From Deltaproteobacteria bacterium (GTDB lineage: Bacteria; Desulfobacterota; Desulfuromonadia; Desulfuromonadales; JAAYDE01): a stretch of DNA of 40,941 bases. The stretch is taken from positions 1-40,941 of the forward strand of contig JAFGRU010000069.1 in the NCBI GenBank assembly GCA_016934985.1, in the 5' to 3' direction. The position numbers were made by a program, and so were the translations under genes. How positions within the stretch are numbered: position 1 is the stretch's first letter; each line of letters begins with the position of its first letter. The notes beneath the pieces were generated by a model. The model was not told the DNA's origin and searched no databases. It saw nothing but the letters and a program-made list of their open reading frames with translations. Shown piece by piece: positions 1 to 8,191 of the stretch.

Positions 1-1124
1 ATTTTCTGGCGGACACGGCCTTCGGCTGCACCCCGGAACAACACGCCATGGGGCACTACCACGGCAACGCGGCCCTGCTTTTCAAGGGCAGTTTCCACCA
101 TGTGGCTGATGAAGGCCCAGTCGCCCTTGCTCTTGGGCGGGACGCCGCGCCAGAAGCGGTTGTACTGATCGCTCTCGGCATTTTCGGCACCCCACTTATC
201 CAGCGAGAACGGAGGATTGGCCACCACGCAGTTGAATTTCATCAGCCGGTCATTTTCAACCAGCAGCGGACTGTTCAGGGTGTCGCACCATTCCACCCGG
301 GCGCTGTCAAAGCTGTGCAGGAACATATTCATGCGGCAGAGCGCCCAAGTGCTGCCGTTGGACTCCTGTCCGAAGAGGGCAAAGTTGCGGTCGCCTACCT
401 CTTTTGCCGCTTGAATCAACAGTCCGCCTGATCCGCAGGCCGGATCACAGATACGATCACCCGGTTTCGGACCTGCCAGCTTGGCCACCAACTCGGTCAC
501 CTTCAGCGGGGTAAAGAACTCTCCGGCCTTCTTTCCGGAGTCGGAGGCGAAACGCTCAATCAGGTAGATGTAGGTATTACCAATTACATCCTCGGAAACG
601 CGGCTCGGACGCATATCGAGCTGCGGTTTGTGGAAGTCCTCCAGCAGTTGTTTCAGGCGGCGGTTCCGGTCCTTGGTTTTCCCGAGGTTGGCCTCGCTGT
701 TGAAATCGATATTGCGGAAGACCCCTTCGAGCTTGCTCTTGTTGCTCTCTTCAATATGGTCGAGAACAATGTTGATCAGCTCGCCGATATTGGCGGCCGA
801 TCTGCGCTCGTAGAGGCTATAGTACGTGGCCGGAAACGCATCCAGAACCGTCTCTTCGCCGGTCTTTTCATTCTTTTCGGTAAGCCTTACTTCGGGGAGA
901 ACAAAACGTTCGCGCTCCAGCTTGCGGCGGATGCGAACATCGTCATTGCCATACTGCTTCTGATACTCTTCGTAGTGGTCCTGCCAGACATCGGAGATGT
1001 ATTTCAAAAACAGCATCACGAGGATGTAATCTTTGTACTGTGCCGGATCAACAACCCCCCGAAAGGTATCGCACGCCGCCCATGCCGCGTTGTTGATGTC
1101 TTTCTGATGTATTTTCGGGCTCAT
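1..1124 (-). CDS. hsdM: Type I restriction-modification DNA methyltransferase subunit HsdM (partial, runs off left edge)
   Basis: This is the N-terminal ~374 residues of an adenine-N6 methyltransferase; the C-terminus lies beyond the window. It begins MSPKIHQKDINN and continues with the helical HsdM_N domain (e.g. DYILVMLFLKYISDVW). SAM-binding motif I, DPACGSGG, lies near residue 220, and the catalytic adenine-methylase motif NPPF near residue 303 (bases 207-218). The start ATG (1124-1122) overlaps the TGA stop of the upstream specificity gene in an ATGA arrangement, so the two genes are translationally coupled. In type I systems HsdM pairs with HsdS to methylate hemimethylated sites, and with HsdR to cut. 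No hsdR is visible; it could lie to the left. The family assignment is firm from the motifs; whether restriction is active cannot be judged. Confidence 0.95.
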   Translation of the reverse strand, partial: MSPKIHQKDINNAAWAACDTFRGVVDPAQYKDYILVMLFLKYISDVWQDHYEEYQKQYGNDDVRIRRKLERERFVLPEVRLTEKNEKTGEETVLDAFPATYYSLYERRSAANIGELINIVLDHIEESNKSKLEGVFRNIDFNSEANLGKTKDRNRRLKQLLEDFHKPQLDMRPSRVSEDVIGNTYIYLIERFASDSGKKAGEFFTPLKVTELVAKLAGPKPGDRICDPACGSGGLLIQAAKEVGDRNFALFGQESNGSTWALCRMNMFLHSFDSARVEWCDTLNSPLLVENDRLMKFNCVVANPPFSLDKWGAENAESDQYNRFWRGVPPKSKGDWAFISHMVETALEKQGRVAVVVPHGVLFRGAAEGRVRQK

Positions 1125-1705
1125 CGGTTTCCCTCTCCTTTTGCTACTTCAATTAATTTTTCAGAAAAATAAAGCTTTCGTTTCACAGCCAGCCTGCTCA
1201 TCAACTCCTGTTCTCGATTTATCAAGTCCGCAATTTCGACAATCGCGCTCTGACGCTCCAACGAAGGTACGGACACTTCCAGATTTTCTAGAGCAGCCTT
1301 GTTGATCATTTTCTGAACCGTCCCTTCCATACAGCTGCCAAAATAATTCAGGGCAGAACGCTGGTTGAGGAACCAGTTTAAATAATTCGGCACAACAAGA
1401 GGATCGACTACCCGAATACGAAAAAGTGGAGCGGCTACAATGACCGCTCCAGGATCATCACTCAAAATGGCGCTACCATGGCTTAACCCCCGGGACCTGA
1501 ATACCAGATCTCCAACCTTTGCCAGATGATGCTCCTTCAGGCCATCTATGGCCACTCTCACCAAATCGCCACAGTCAACAGAACCACCTTCGGTGATGTC
1601 TTTCATCTGAATTACGGCTATCGGACCATTTTCAGCGGATTCCAATCGAGCACGAAACGAAAATCCTAACTGAATAGATGCAACGTCTTTAAGTTTTGCT
1701 CGCAT
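1121..1705 (-). CDS. hsdS: Half-size type I restriction specificity subunit (HsdS-like, single target-recognition domain)
   Basis: A 194-residue protein with one target-recognition domain followed by one conserved coiled-coil dimerisation helix. The N-terminus (KLKDVASIQLGFSFRARLE) is the usual TRD start. SVPSLERQSAIVEIADLI is the typical junction into the helical spacer, which continues to the C-terminus. Classical HsdS is about 400 residues with two TRDs, so this is half length. It appears intact rather than decayed: it has a clean start, a clean stop and an ATGA coupling to hsdM. Half-S subunits that act as homodimers and recognise symmetric sites are known (AhdI-type 'type 1.5' systems). 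The upstream partner here is S rather than M, which is less common. An alternative is an old truncation of a full-length gene. Confidence 0.85.
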   Translation of the reverse strand: MRAKLKDVASIQLGFSFRARLESAENGPIAVIQMKDITEGGSVDCGDLVRVAIDGLKEHHLAKVGDLVFRSRGLSHGSAILSDDPGAVIVAAPLFRIRVVDPLVVPNYLNWFLNQRSALNYFGSCMEGTVQKMINKAALENLEVSVPSLERQSAIVEIADLINREQELMSRLAVKRKLYFSEKLIEVAKGEGNR

Positions 1706-1719
1706 TTTTTCACCATTTT

Positions 1720-1900
1720 ATTTTTCTGCATCCTCAATACTGCAAATTTTAATCACGCCCACTGCAGATGTCAACATTTTTTTCTGCAGAAATTGCATTG
1801 CTGCAGAATTTTACCTTTAAGCCTTTATTTTTTTATGGTTTAACCTTTTGAAAATAGAGGTAACACGCTTATTCTTTTTTGTTAAAAATTTTTTGCAGAA
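1720..1900. promoter_or_regulatory. Cluster of CTGCA(G) boxes upstream of hsdS
   Basis: CTGCA occurs at 1726 and 1740, and the full palindrome CTGCAG at 1762, 1784 and 1801. A related TTTTGCAGAA lies at 1891. The best copy is the 10-base palindrome TTCTGCAGAA at 1782-1791. The spacing (14, 22, 22 and 17 bases) and the AT-rich setting just upstream of the RM operon resemble a multi-site operator. This is inferred from pattern only; no regulator is seen in the window, and a promoter cannot be assigned. Confidence 0.3.
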
Positions 1901-1905
1901 TGGTG

Positions 1906-2396
1906 CTGGGCAGGTGTTTGGGACGTGGGAGTTTGGATGAAGGGGTCACCCATTTTAAAGTTAGTTGAAGCATAGTTGAAGGGGTCAAGTATCCGTTTGA
2001 CTCTCGCTAAAATCAGGCCGCTGTGTGGCAAAGTCAAACCTGCAAACTTCCAAAACAAAAAATTATGTGCCCCCCTAAACATCAAAAAAAACCGCGATCT
2101 GGTCACTCCCAGCTATAGCGGTTCGGATGAACATCGTTTTCCCCTTGTTTCAAACCAACATTAAACCTTTCACAAAAATACTCCTGTTAACCGCAAGGAT
2201 CAAGGTGATTATCAGGTTATTAGACTGAAGGCCGAAGACTGAAGGAAAAAGCAAACAAAAACCGGCCCCCAAACCTGCCAGGCTTCCACCCTGTTTTACC
2301 CACTTTTTAGAGTTAAAAATAATTTTCGGAAGATAATTTTCCCTCTTCTTTTTCTCCCCCGACAGGAATAAAATCCCATCCAGCCGGACCTATTTT
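1906..2396. other. Non-coding spacer between RM operon and DUF486 gene
   Basis: No convincing gene is seen. The stretch contains an 11-base direct repeat, described separately, and a short phrase in which CTGAAGG is repeated near 2226-2245. Short open frames on both strands have no recognisable protein character. It may be remnant mobile or repetitive DNA. Confidence 0.4.
1938..2039. repeat. Short direct repeat plus inverted repeat, possible REP/MITE remnant
   Basis: TGAAGGGGTCA occurs at 1938-1948 and again at 1977-1987. Just after the second copy, GTTTGAC (1995-2001) is mirrored by GTCAAAC (2033-2039), giving a possible stem with a 31-base loop. GGGGTCA phrases next to imperfect hairpins are reminiscent of the termini of Y1/RAYT-mobilised repeats, but only one partial unit is present here. 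Low confidence. Confidence 0.25.
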
Positions 2397-2414
2397 TTGA
2401 GGAGAAATAAATAT

Positions 2415-2768
2415 TTGAAAAGCTTTCTCATTCCCGTCGCCCTGCTCTGCTGCAGCAACGTCTTCATGACCTTTGCCTGGTACGCCCACCTGAAAAACCT
2501 GTCGCACAAACCCTGGCTGATCGCCGCCCTGGTCAGTTGGGGCATCGCCCTGTTCGAATACTTTCTCCAGGTCCCGGCCAACCGCCTCGGCCATGAGGTG
2601 ATGTCGGTGGGGCAGCTCAAGATCCTCCAGGAGGTCATCGCCCTGCTGGTTTTCGTCCCCTTTTCCGTCTTTTATCTCAAGGAGAAGCTGACCCTCGATT
2701 ATGCCTGGGCCGGCCTGTGTATTCTCGGCGCGGTGTTTTTCATCTTCCGGGCGCGGTTTTTCACCTGA
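2415..2768 (+). CDS. DUF486 (DMT superfamily) four-helix membrane protein
   Basis: A 117-residue protein with four hydrophobic segments and no large soluble domain. The N-terminal phrase CCSNVFMTFAWYAHLK and the following PWLIAALVSWGIALFEY, QVPANRLG and LKILQEVIALLVFVPFSVF match the DUF486 family, small relatives of the drug/metabolite transporter superfamily whose substrate is unknown. I chose the TTG at 2415 because GAGGAG (2399-2404) lies ten bases upstream. An earlier in-frame TTG at 2397 would place that ribosome-binding site inside the gene. It is the only well-supported plus-strand gene in the window. It converges on the small lipoprotein gene across a shared terminator. Family assignment is good; the biological role is unknown. 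Confidence 0.85.
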   Translation: MKSFLIPVALLCCSNVFMTFAWYAHLKNLSHKPWLIAALVSWGIALFEYFLQVPANRLGHEVMSVGQLKILQEVIALLVFVPFSVFYLKEKLTLDYAWAGLCILGAVFFIFRARFFT

Positions 2769-2810
2769 ACAAACGACCAACCCCCATTTCCATGCCCCTT
2801 TTTGCGCGAT

Positions 2811-2845
2811 AAAAAAGGCCCCCGAACGGGGGCCTTTGATTTTTA
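2811..2845. terminator. Bidirectional rho-independent terminator
   Basis: A 10-bp stem (2814-2823 pairing with 2828-2837, AAAGGCCCCC / GGGGGCCTTT) with a GAAC loop. On the minus strand it is followed by a run of T, ending the small lipoprotein gene. On the plus strand it is followed by TTGATTTTT, ending the DUF486 gene. Confidence 0.85.
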
Positions 2846-2868
2846 CAACTTATGAGCGATGGGACCGG

Positions 2869-3024
2869 TCAGCCGCCACCACCGGCGGGGATCTGCCTGG
2901 GAATGAGCTTTCCGACGGAGTCCAAGGGCTTCTTTTCACAGGCACTGAAGGTAAAAGCTAGTACACAGAGAATAATTGCCATGATTCTAAGAATACGTAT
3001 CATGAGCTCAAGGATGCGGGCCAT
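2869..3024 (-). CDS. 51-residue putative lipoprotein
   Basis: This gene is too short for usual length cut-offs but is well supported. ATG at 3024 is preceded by AAGGA at about seven bases, and a strong terminator follows the stop. The protein starts MARILELMIRILRIM, then has a hydrophobic segment ending in the lipobox TFSAC at residues 25-29, so lipidation is expected on Cys29. The mature peptide would be only about 23 residues, charged and then Gly-rich (ending PAGGGG). It should be a small membrane-anchored lipoprotein. Its function is unknown. It sits just downstream of the polysaccharide locus but beyond that locus's terminator, so it is a separate transcription unit, perhaps sigma-54 dependent. 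Confidence 0.7.
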   Translation of the reverse strand: MARILELMIRILRIMAIILCVLAFTFSACEKKPLDSVGKLIPRQIPAGGGG

Positions 3025-3211
3025 AATTTTTTCCTTGCCTCCTTGACAAGAAAAAGCCAGGGTTGAATTGCTGTTTTTTTACGTTTCGGTTAAATTTCCG
3101 GAAAATTTGCAGCCGCTTGGAATTATAATTTCACCCGTCATTCACCCTCCATGAAAAAGCGTTTTTAAACCAAAAACTTCCATCCCCGCCTGCAGGACAT
3201 ATTCTAGCAGA

Positions 3212-3227
3212 TGCAATAATATTTCCA
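3212..3227 (-). promoter_or_regulatory. Candidate sigma-54 promoter for the small lipoprotein
   Basis: On the minus strand the bases read TGGAAATATTATTGCA, with the GG and GC pairs exactly ten bases apart and a full TTGC -12 element. The -24 box is weaker (TGGAAA against TGGCAC). It lies 188 bases upstream of the lipoprotein start. A palindrome (CGGAAAAGCTTTCCG, 3334-3348) lies about 110 bases further upstream, a plausible enhancer position. Pattern-based inference only. Confidence 0.3.
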
Positions 3228-3372
3228 TAAAAACATTTGCCATCATAAAATTATTTTTTCCTACTTTTTCAGTCAGTTAGGGAAATCCCGAAAGGGGTCT
3301 AGCAAGCGCGGATGAAGTTATCTTTCATTCCTTCGGAAAAGCTTTCCGGGCGTCGTTTCGGATGCCACCCAT

Positions 3373-3412
3373 AAAAAAAGGTCCGGGCCACATCTTCTTC
3401 CGAACCTTTTTC
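3373..3412 (-). terminator. Rho-independent terminator of the polysaccharide locus
   Basis: On the minus strand a 12-bp stem (3400-3411 with 3375-3386, one G-U pair) is followed by a T run. It lies about 40 bases after the Wzc stop codon. On the plus strand the same stem has a C-A mismatch, so the minus orientation is favoured. Confidence 0.8.
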
Positions 3413-3450
3413 ATTTATCAAAACAGATACCAGGGGACGAGGCGATAAAA

Positions 3451-5685
3451 TCAACCGGTATTTTGAGAGGAAGACCTGGAGGAGCCACCGCCTTTCAGGA
3501 TGCTTCCTCCCCGCCTGGTCAGGCTCTTGCCGATACCGATACCTTTGTCCTCGTCATCGTCACTGACGCCGTAATATTCACGGTGGTAATATCCATACCC
3601 TTCATCATGTTCACCCTGGGCGTTGATTACCATGCCGAGGACTTTTCCGCCCACGGATTTAAGAAGCTTCAAAGATTTCCGCGCCATGTCGTCCTTGGTC
3701 ATGCGGGCCTTGGCAACCAGGATGGTGCCATCGAAAAGGTTGCTGAGATGGTGGGCATCGGAGACCACCAAAATGGGCGAAGTGTCGCAAATAATGATGT
3801 CAAACTTGGCGCTCAAGACATTGAGGAGGTTTTTCATGGTTTTGGACATCAACAGTTCTGAAGGATTGAACGGTGTCGGACCGGCGGTCAGAATCGAGAG
3901 GTTGAAATACGGGCCTTTTTGCAGGATATCCGCATCGGTTGCCCCGGACAGATAGGTGCTGAGCCCTTTTTCGTTGCTCAACCCGAGAATTTTGTGGATG
4001 CGCGGTTTGCGCAGGTCGCCGTCAATTAAAAGCACGCTTCTTTCCGATTGGGCCAAAGTAATGGCAAGGTTTACCGAAATAGTGGTTTTCCCCTCGCCGG
4101 CCACCGAACTGGTAATCAGGACCCTCTTCGGAGACTCTTTTTCGGAAGACAGCAGAACCGCTGTCCGAAGTGCACGATAGCTTTCAGACAAAGGCGAGGT
4201 CGGCTGTGCCAGGACCACCTTTTCGGGAGACAGGCCCTTCAGATTGCAGGAGGAGATAACCCCCAGGACCGGCGTGCCAAGAAGCATTTCCGTTTCATCA
4301 ACCCCCCTGATGGTGCTGTCCAGGTAATCGACCAGGAACCCGAATCCGATCCCCCCGACGACCGCAACAAACAAACCGAGAAGAATGTTCAACGGTACTA
4401 CCGGTTTGACGGGCTTAAGGGGCGTTTTTGCTTCTTCGACAATCAGGACGCTCACCGGCTGGCTGGTTTCGTTTATGCCCTGTTCCTTGATTTTCAGCAT
4501 GAGGGCGTCATAGAGCTGCCGATAGGTCGCCACATCCCTTTTCAGCGTTTCATACTCCATGAAATTTTTGTTCAGCGCATGCACCTCGGCTTTGGTTGTA
4601 TCAAACTGCTCCTTGAGCCCTTCTTCCACGGAGACGGCCAACTTGTATTCATTTTCAATGGACTGAATGACCCGGTTTATTTCCTGAACCCTTTTCCTCC
4701 TCAGCACATAAAGATCGCCTCTTGCCTTGTTCATGACCGGGTGTTTGGGGCCGTATTTCCCTGAAAGCTCCATGATGCTCTTCTCTGCTGTGACAATCTG
4801 GGAGCGGAGAATCTGCAGGGTGGGATCCGACATGACGGCAGGAACGGTTTCGGCTTTGGCGGGGTCGTTCCTGACCACTTTTATTTGATTATATAAGGCT
4901 TCAACTTCCTTGCGCCGGGCCTCCGCCCCGACCAGGCGGGTGCTGATTTCCGAAAGTTTCTGCGGCGTGACGGCGATACGGTTTTCCAGGGTCAGAATAT
5001 CCTTGTCCCCCGTGAAGGCCTGCAACGATTTTTCAGCGGCCTCGAGTTTTGTCCGCTGCGTCTCGGCTTTGGTCGTCATCCATTCCAGAACCCGGCGGGA
5101 AGCTTCCACCTTGAGATCAAGGGATTCATCGATATAAGCCCTGATGACGGTGTTGGCCACAAGTGCCGCGAACTCGGGATCCGGAGACTGGAAGCCGATA
5201 TTGACAATCCTGCTATCCGTGACCGGCTGGACAATGACATTTTGACTTATCTGGCTGATGATGCCGTCGACAAAGGCCTGTTGCTGTTTTTCAGGGGACG
5301 TTTTTTCTTCTTTGGCCCAGATTTGCTTTTTTATCCCTTTGATCCAACTGAAAGTCTTTGCTAAAAACGTTTTCTCTTTATCCTCACCAAAGCGCTCTTG
5401 CCACGTGTCCGACAGGGACAGCATCTTTTCGACCCGCGTGGCGACCGCAAGGCTCTTGATTAATTGAAACTGGGTTTGGATAAAATCGGGGTCGCGGCTC
5501 GTGGTCCGGGTTGCGGAGGTGAAATTATTGGGCTCAACCGCTTCAATGATGACCTTGGTCGTGCCCTGGAATTGGGGAGTCATGAGAAAAGTGACCGCGA
5601 GAACAAACAAAAACACCGCGGAAGCGAAAATAAGGATGAACCGACGACGCTTTTTGATTATTTTCAAGGATTCTTTCAAGTCCAT
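3451..5685 (-). CDS. wzc: Wzc-type polysaccharide co-polymerase / bacterial tyrosine autokinase
   Basis: A 744-residue inner-membrane protein that should control chain length and export in a Wzx/Wzy pathway. After a basic N-terminus (KIIKKRRRF), transmembrane helix 1 spans about residues 15-35, followed by a Wzz domain with long periplasmic coiled coils. TM2 (NILLGLFVAVVGGIGFGFL) lies near residue 440. A BY-kinase domain follows, with Walker A SSVAGEGKTT near 530, Walker A' VLLIDGDLRKP, and Walker B FDIIICDTSP. The C-terminal tyrosine cluster YGYYHREYYG is the autophosphorylation site expected for this family; about 30 Gly/Ser/Arg-rich residues follow it. Domains and kinase are on one chain, as in proteobacterial Wzc. 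It is the last gene of the locus and is followed by a terminator. Confidence 0.95.
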   Translation of the reverse strand: MDLKESLKIIKKRRRFILIFASAVFLFVLAVTFLMTPQFQGTTKVIIEAVEPNNFTSATRTTSRDPDFIQTQFQLIKSLAVATRVEKMLSLSDTWQERFGEDKEKTFLAKTFSWIKGIKKQIWAKEEKTSPEKQQQAFVDGIISQISQNVIVQPVTDSRIVNIGFQSPDPEFAALVANTVIRAYIDESLDLKVEASRRVLEWMTTKAETQRTKLEAAEKSLQAFTGDKDILTLENRIAVTPQKLSEISTRLVGAEARRKEVEALYNQIKVVRNDPAKAETVPAVMSDPTLQILRSQIVTAEKSIMELSGKYGPKHPVMNKARGDLYVLRRKRVQEINRVIQSIENEYKLAVSVEEGLKEQFDTTKAEVHALNKNFMEYETLKRDVATYRQLYDALMLKIKEQGINETSQPVSVLIVEEAKTPLKPVKPVVPLNILLGLFVAVVGGIGFGFLVDYLDSTIRGVDETEMLLGTPVLGVISSCNLKGLSPEKVVLAQPTSPLSESYRALRTAVLLSSEKESPKRVLITSSVAGEGKTTISVNLAITLAQSERSVLLIDGDLRKPRIHKILGLSNEKGLSTYLSGATDADILQKGPYFNLSILTAGPTPFNPSELLMSKTMKNLLNVLSAKFDIIICDTSPILVVSDAHHLSNLFDGTILVAKARMTKDDMARKSLKLLKSVGGKVLGMVINAQGEHDEGYGYYHREYYGVSDDDEDKGIGIGKSLTRRGGSILKGGGSSRSSSQNTG

Positions 5686-5715
5686 AACCGGCTCTTTCTC
5701 TGGTGAAAGATTAAA

Positions 5716-5928
5716 TTACCCCACGTTTTTCCTCCGGCAATCGCCCGGATTATTCATGAAAACTTTGGCTGTTACCGTCAATTGCCGGCCATCCCTCGCC
5801 AAGCTCGCCCCTTGCTCTTCGACATACTGCCGGTACGCCTTCAGCCTGTCCGCCGCACAACTTTGGCAGCCGGGAGCAGGTCGCTGTGCCTGGCCTGATC
5901 TGTCACACCCTTTACGGTTTCGCCGCAA
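5716..5928 (-). CDS. Small ORF between wza and wzc, unknown
   Basis: The 264-base gap between wza and wzc holds a 70-codon frame starting with TTG. It has a Cys-containing N-terminal half (CQSCAADRLKAYRQYVEE) and a stretch of normal-looking codon use, and it ends 30 bases before wzc. I do not recognise it and see no strong ribosome-binding site. It may be a genuine small protein, a decayed gene, or chance. Confidence 0.22.
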   Translation of the reverse strand: MRRNRKGCDRSGQAQRPAPGCQSCAADRLKAYRQYVEEQGASLARDGRQLTVTAKVFMNNPGDCRRKNVG

Positions 5929-5949
5929 AGCATCATGAATAAAGCCGGG

Positions 5950-6750
5950 TCAAAAAAAACTTTCCGGCACGACAATCACATCGTCGTACTGAACCCTCGT
6001 ATCCAACGGGACCCTCTTGAGGACCTTTTCAACGCCGTCTTCTTTTCGAATAATCTTAATCTTGCTTTCCGCGGCAATAGTGGTAAATCCTCCGGCCATG
6101 GTTATGGCTTTGAGGACCGTGCCATTGCTCCCTACCAGGTAGGCATTCGGCCGCTTCACCTGACCGGTCACGTAAACCAGACCGGCTTTGGAAACATGCA
6201 CTGTATCGCCATCCAAGACCGGGATATCCATCGAAGCATCGCCTCTTTCCAGCAATTCCTTCAAGTTGACGGAAATAAGATTTTCCTTCTGTTTCCCGCT
6301 TGTCGCCTTTCTTTTGATGGTCAGGGTGTCGCCAGCAGCCTCGGTCAGTCCACCGGCCTTGGAAATCAGTTCAAGCAAGGTTGTCGGTCCGCTTAATTCG
6401 TATAGCCCCGGGGTAGCGACCGGGCCGATGATAACCACTCTTTTGCTCCGAAACTCCTCAATAAAAACAGATACCTGAGGATTAATAATGTAGCCGTTGG
6501 CCAACTTTTTCGCGAGCGTATCGGCCACATGGGAAACATTCATCTTGCCGATAAAGACCTCACCAATCAAGGGGAACTGGATTTTGCCGTCGCTGCTGAC
6601 CCGAACCGTGGTTGATAGATCGGGATTGTCATAAACATTCACCCTGAGAACGTCGCCGGCACCCACCTGATAGTTTGAATCGTCCGCACTGGAAGGTACC
6701 CCATGGACCAGAAGGAACAACAGTATGAATCCACCCAAAAGTCGTTTCAT
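5950..6750 (-). CDS. wza: Wza-type polysaccharide export protein with SLBB domains
   Basis: A 266-residue secreted protein with an N-terminal signal peptide (LLGGFILLFLLVHGVPSSA) and no lipobox, so it is probably cleaved by signal peptidase I. Residues ~25-110 form the polysaccharide export domain (YQVGAGDVLRVNVYDNPDLS, then VRVSSDGKIQFPLIGEV). Two SLBB-like segments follow (VIIGPVATPGLYEL and VYVTGQVKRPNAYLVG). The family forms the periplasmic/outer-membrane export channel that works with Wzc. It is shorter than E. coli Wza (~380 residues) and lacks the C-terminal amphipathic pore helix, so the adjacent beta-barrel protein may provide the outer-membrane passage. It lies between the barrel gene and wzc, as expected for an export sub-operon. 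Confidence 0.9.
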   Translation of the reverse strand: MKRLLGGFILLFLLVHGVPSSADDSNYQVGAGDVLRVNVYDNPDLSTTVRVSSDGKIQFPLIGEVFIGKMNVSHVADTLAKKLANGYIINPQVSVFIEEFRSKRVVIIGPVATPGLYELSGPTTLLELISKAGGLTEAAGDTLTIKRKATSGKQKENLISVNLKELLERGDASMDIPVLDGDTVHVSKAGLVYVTGQVKRPNAYLVGSNGTVLKAITMAGGFTTIAAESKIKIIRKEDGVEKVLKRVPLDTRVQYDDVIVVPESFF

Positions 6751-6868
6751 TTTGTCTCTTCCTTTGTGATGTACCGTTTTTAAAAACCCTGCTTTCGATC
6801 AGAGAGACATCCCCAACTTTTTTCAAGAATAAGGTTTTACCGCACAATCCTTTCATGAACAGCTCAGG

Positions 6869-8191
6869 CTAGATGGCTCCCGTGATGCCCAGGAAAAAAG
6901 TATTGTTATCGTAGTCGTAGGCATTGTCATTGGAATTGCGGGAGGTAAATTGGTAACCGACCCCCAGGACCAACCAGCTTCTGAAGGTATAACCCAACTC
7001 AATGCCGGCCCGGTAATAATCGTCTTCACGATTTCCACCGGCCGCAATTTCCTTGTAGCTGTCCCTGATATACTCCAGATTGATTTCTGCTTCCAATCTG
7101 GGCAGCACCCTCTGGTGGTATCCGAGCAGCACGCTGTGGGACAGGATGTACTCCTGGTCGGAAATGTCGGTCTCGTTCATCTGCCGGGTCGCGATCAGAC
7201 GGAAAGCGGTTTTTTCGCTATACTGGTAATCCAATTGAAGTTCCCCGATGATATCTTCGTATGATTCGATGCCACTTTCATCGAATTCCTTTTGTCCATA
7301 GCCGAGCTTGAACCTTGCCCGTGTTTTTTCTGAATACTGCCAGCGGACCCCGGCGAAATAATGATGTTCCTGGCTGTCGCTCAGGGTATCCTCGTCATAG
7401 TTGATGTCAACATACTCGTACTGCAGGAACATTGCGGTCCTTGGCCTTATCTTGTAAAAAACATAACCGGAGGCGGCATTGTCGCTCCGGTTTCGATAAC
7501 TGTTGATATCCTCATCGTAATCCAGGTAATAATTGGAATAATCAAGCCGAAAGGCAAACTTCTGGCTGACCGGCAAAAGCCCCACGACGTTGAAAAAATT
7601 CGCATCATACTCGTCAAGCGCCGTAGATGTTCCCGTGGCATAGGGGTCCTGGGCCTTGTCATAGATATTGACGACTTCAATGCTGGCTTCATTGGCGAAC
7701 TGATAGCGCAGAAGACCTTCCGCATGGTGGTTTTCCGTGTTCTCATCCGAGTACTCGTCATACCTCCTGATATTCATACGGTACAGGGCATAGGCCTGAA
7801 ATCTCCGCTCGGATGAAGTTTCAAAACGGCTGACCCGAAGCCCGCCGGGGGCCGTATTGAGTGTTTCCAGAGCCAGAAGCGGTTGCTCGGCGCCGGGAAA
7901 CGCAAGCCATATTCCGGGAATAATGTTGTAGACGATGTCGTCTTTTTCGTCATCGTTTTCATTGAAAAGGTTATCGGTATAATAGGTGTTCAACGAAATA
8001 AAAGGATGAAAGTAACGGCCTTTTTTTTCAAAAACATCCGCTCCGGTTGAATCTTCCGTTGACGTGTCCATTTGGCCGGAAAGGCCAACTTCAGAACCTG
8101 TGTCTGTTTCCGTCCCTGCTCCTAGAACATGGTTCGGCACCATTAACAGAAGCCAACACACCAGCACAACGACCCATCTCAATTCATTCAT
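6869..8191 (-). CDS. Outer-membrane beta-barrel protein of the EPS export machinery (BBP2-like)
   Basis: A 440-residue protein with a signal peptide (VVVLVCWLLLMVPNHVLGA), then an acidic low-complexity linker (~25-50). The rest is a long series of alternating hydrophobic/polar strands rich in Tyr, Asp and Arg (e.g. YHPFISLN-like openings, YGQKEFDES, LGYTFRSWLVLGVGYQF). It ends in a short hydrophobic strand, FFLGITGAI. This architecture matches the putative beta-barrel porin 2 / EpsL-like proteins encoded next to wza in exosortase-type EPS loci. The likely role is a pore or scaffold for polysaccharide secretion. It is separated from wza by 118 bases. The beta-barrel assignment is strong; the exact family is inferred from context. 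Confidence 0.8.
   Translation of the reverse strand: MNELRWVVVLVCWLLLMVPNHVLGAGTETDTGSEVGLSGQMDTSTEDSTGADVFEKKGRYFHPFISLNTYYTDNLFNENDDEKDDIVYNIIPGIWLAFPGAEQPLLALETLNTAPGGLRVSRFETSSERRFQAYALYRMNIRRYDEYSDENTENHHAEGLLRYQFANEASIEVVNIYDKAQDPYATGTSTALDEYDANFFNVVGLLPVSQKFAFRLDYSNYYLDYDEDINSYRNRSDNAASGYVFYKIRPRTAMFLQYEYVDINYDEDTLSDSQEHHYFAGVRWQYSEKTRARFKLGYGQKEFDESGIESYEDIIGELQLDYQYSEKTAFRLIATRQMNETDISDQEYILSHSVLLGYHQRVLPRLEAEINLEYIRDSYKEIAAGGNREDDYYRAGIELGYTFRSWLVLGVGYQFTSRNSNDNAYDYDNNTFFLGITGAI

Noticed and set aside
2313..2780. A 155-codon minus-strand frame.
   Set aside because: It is antisense to the clearly recognisable DUF486 gene, and its composition (Glu/Gly/Gln-rich, no hydrophobic core) is typical of a shadow frame.
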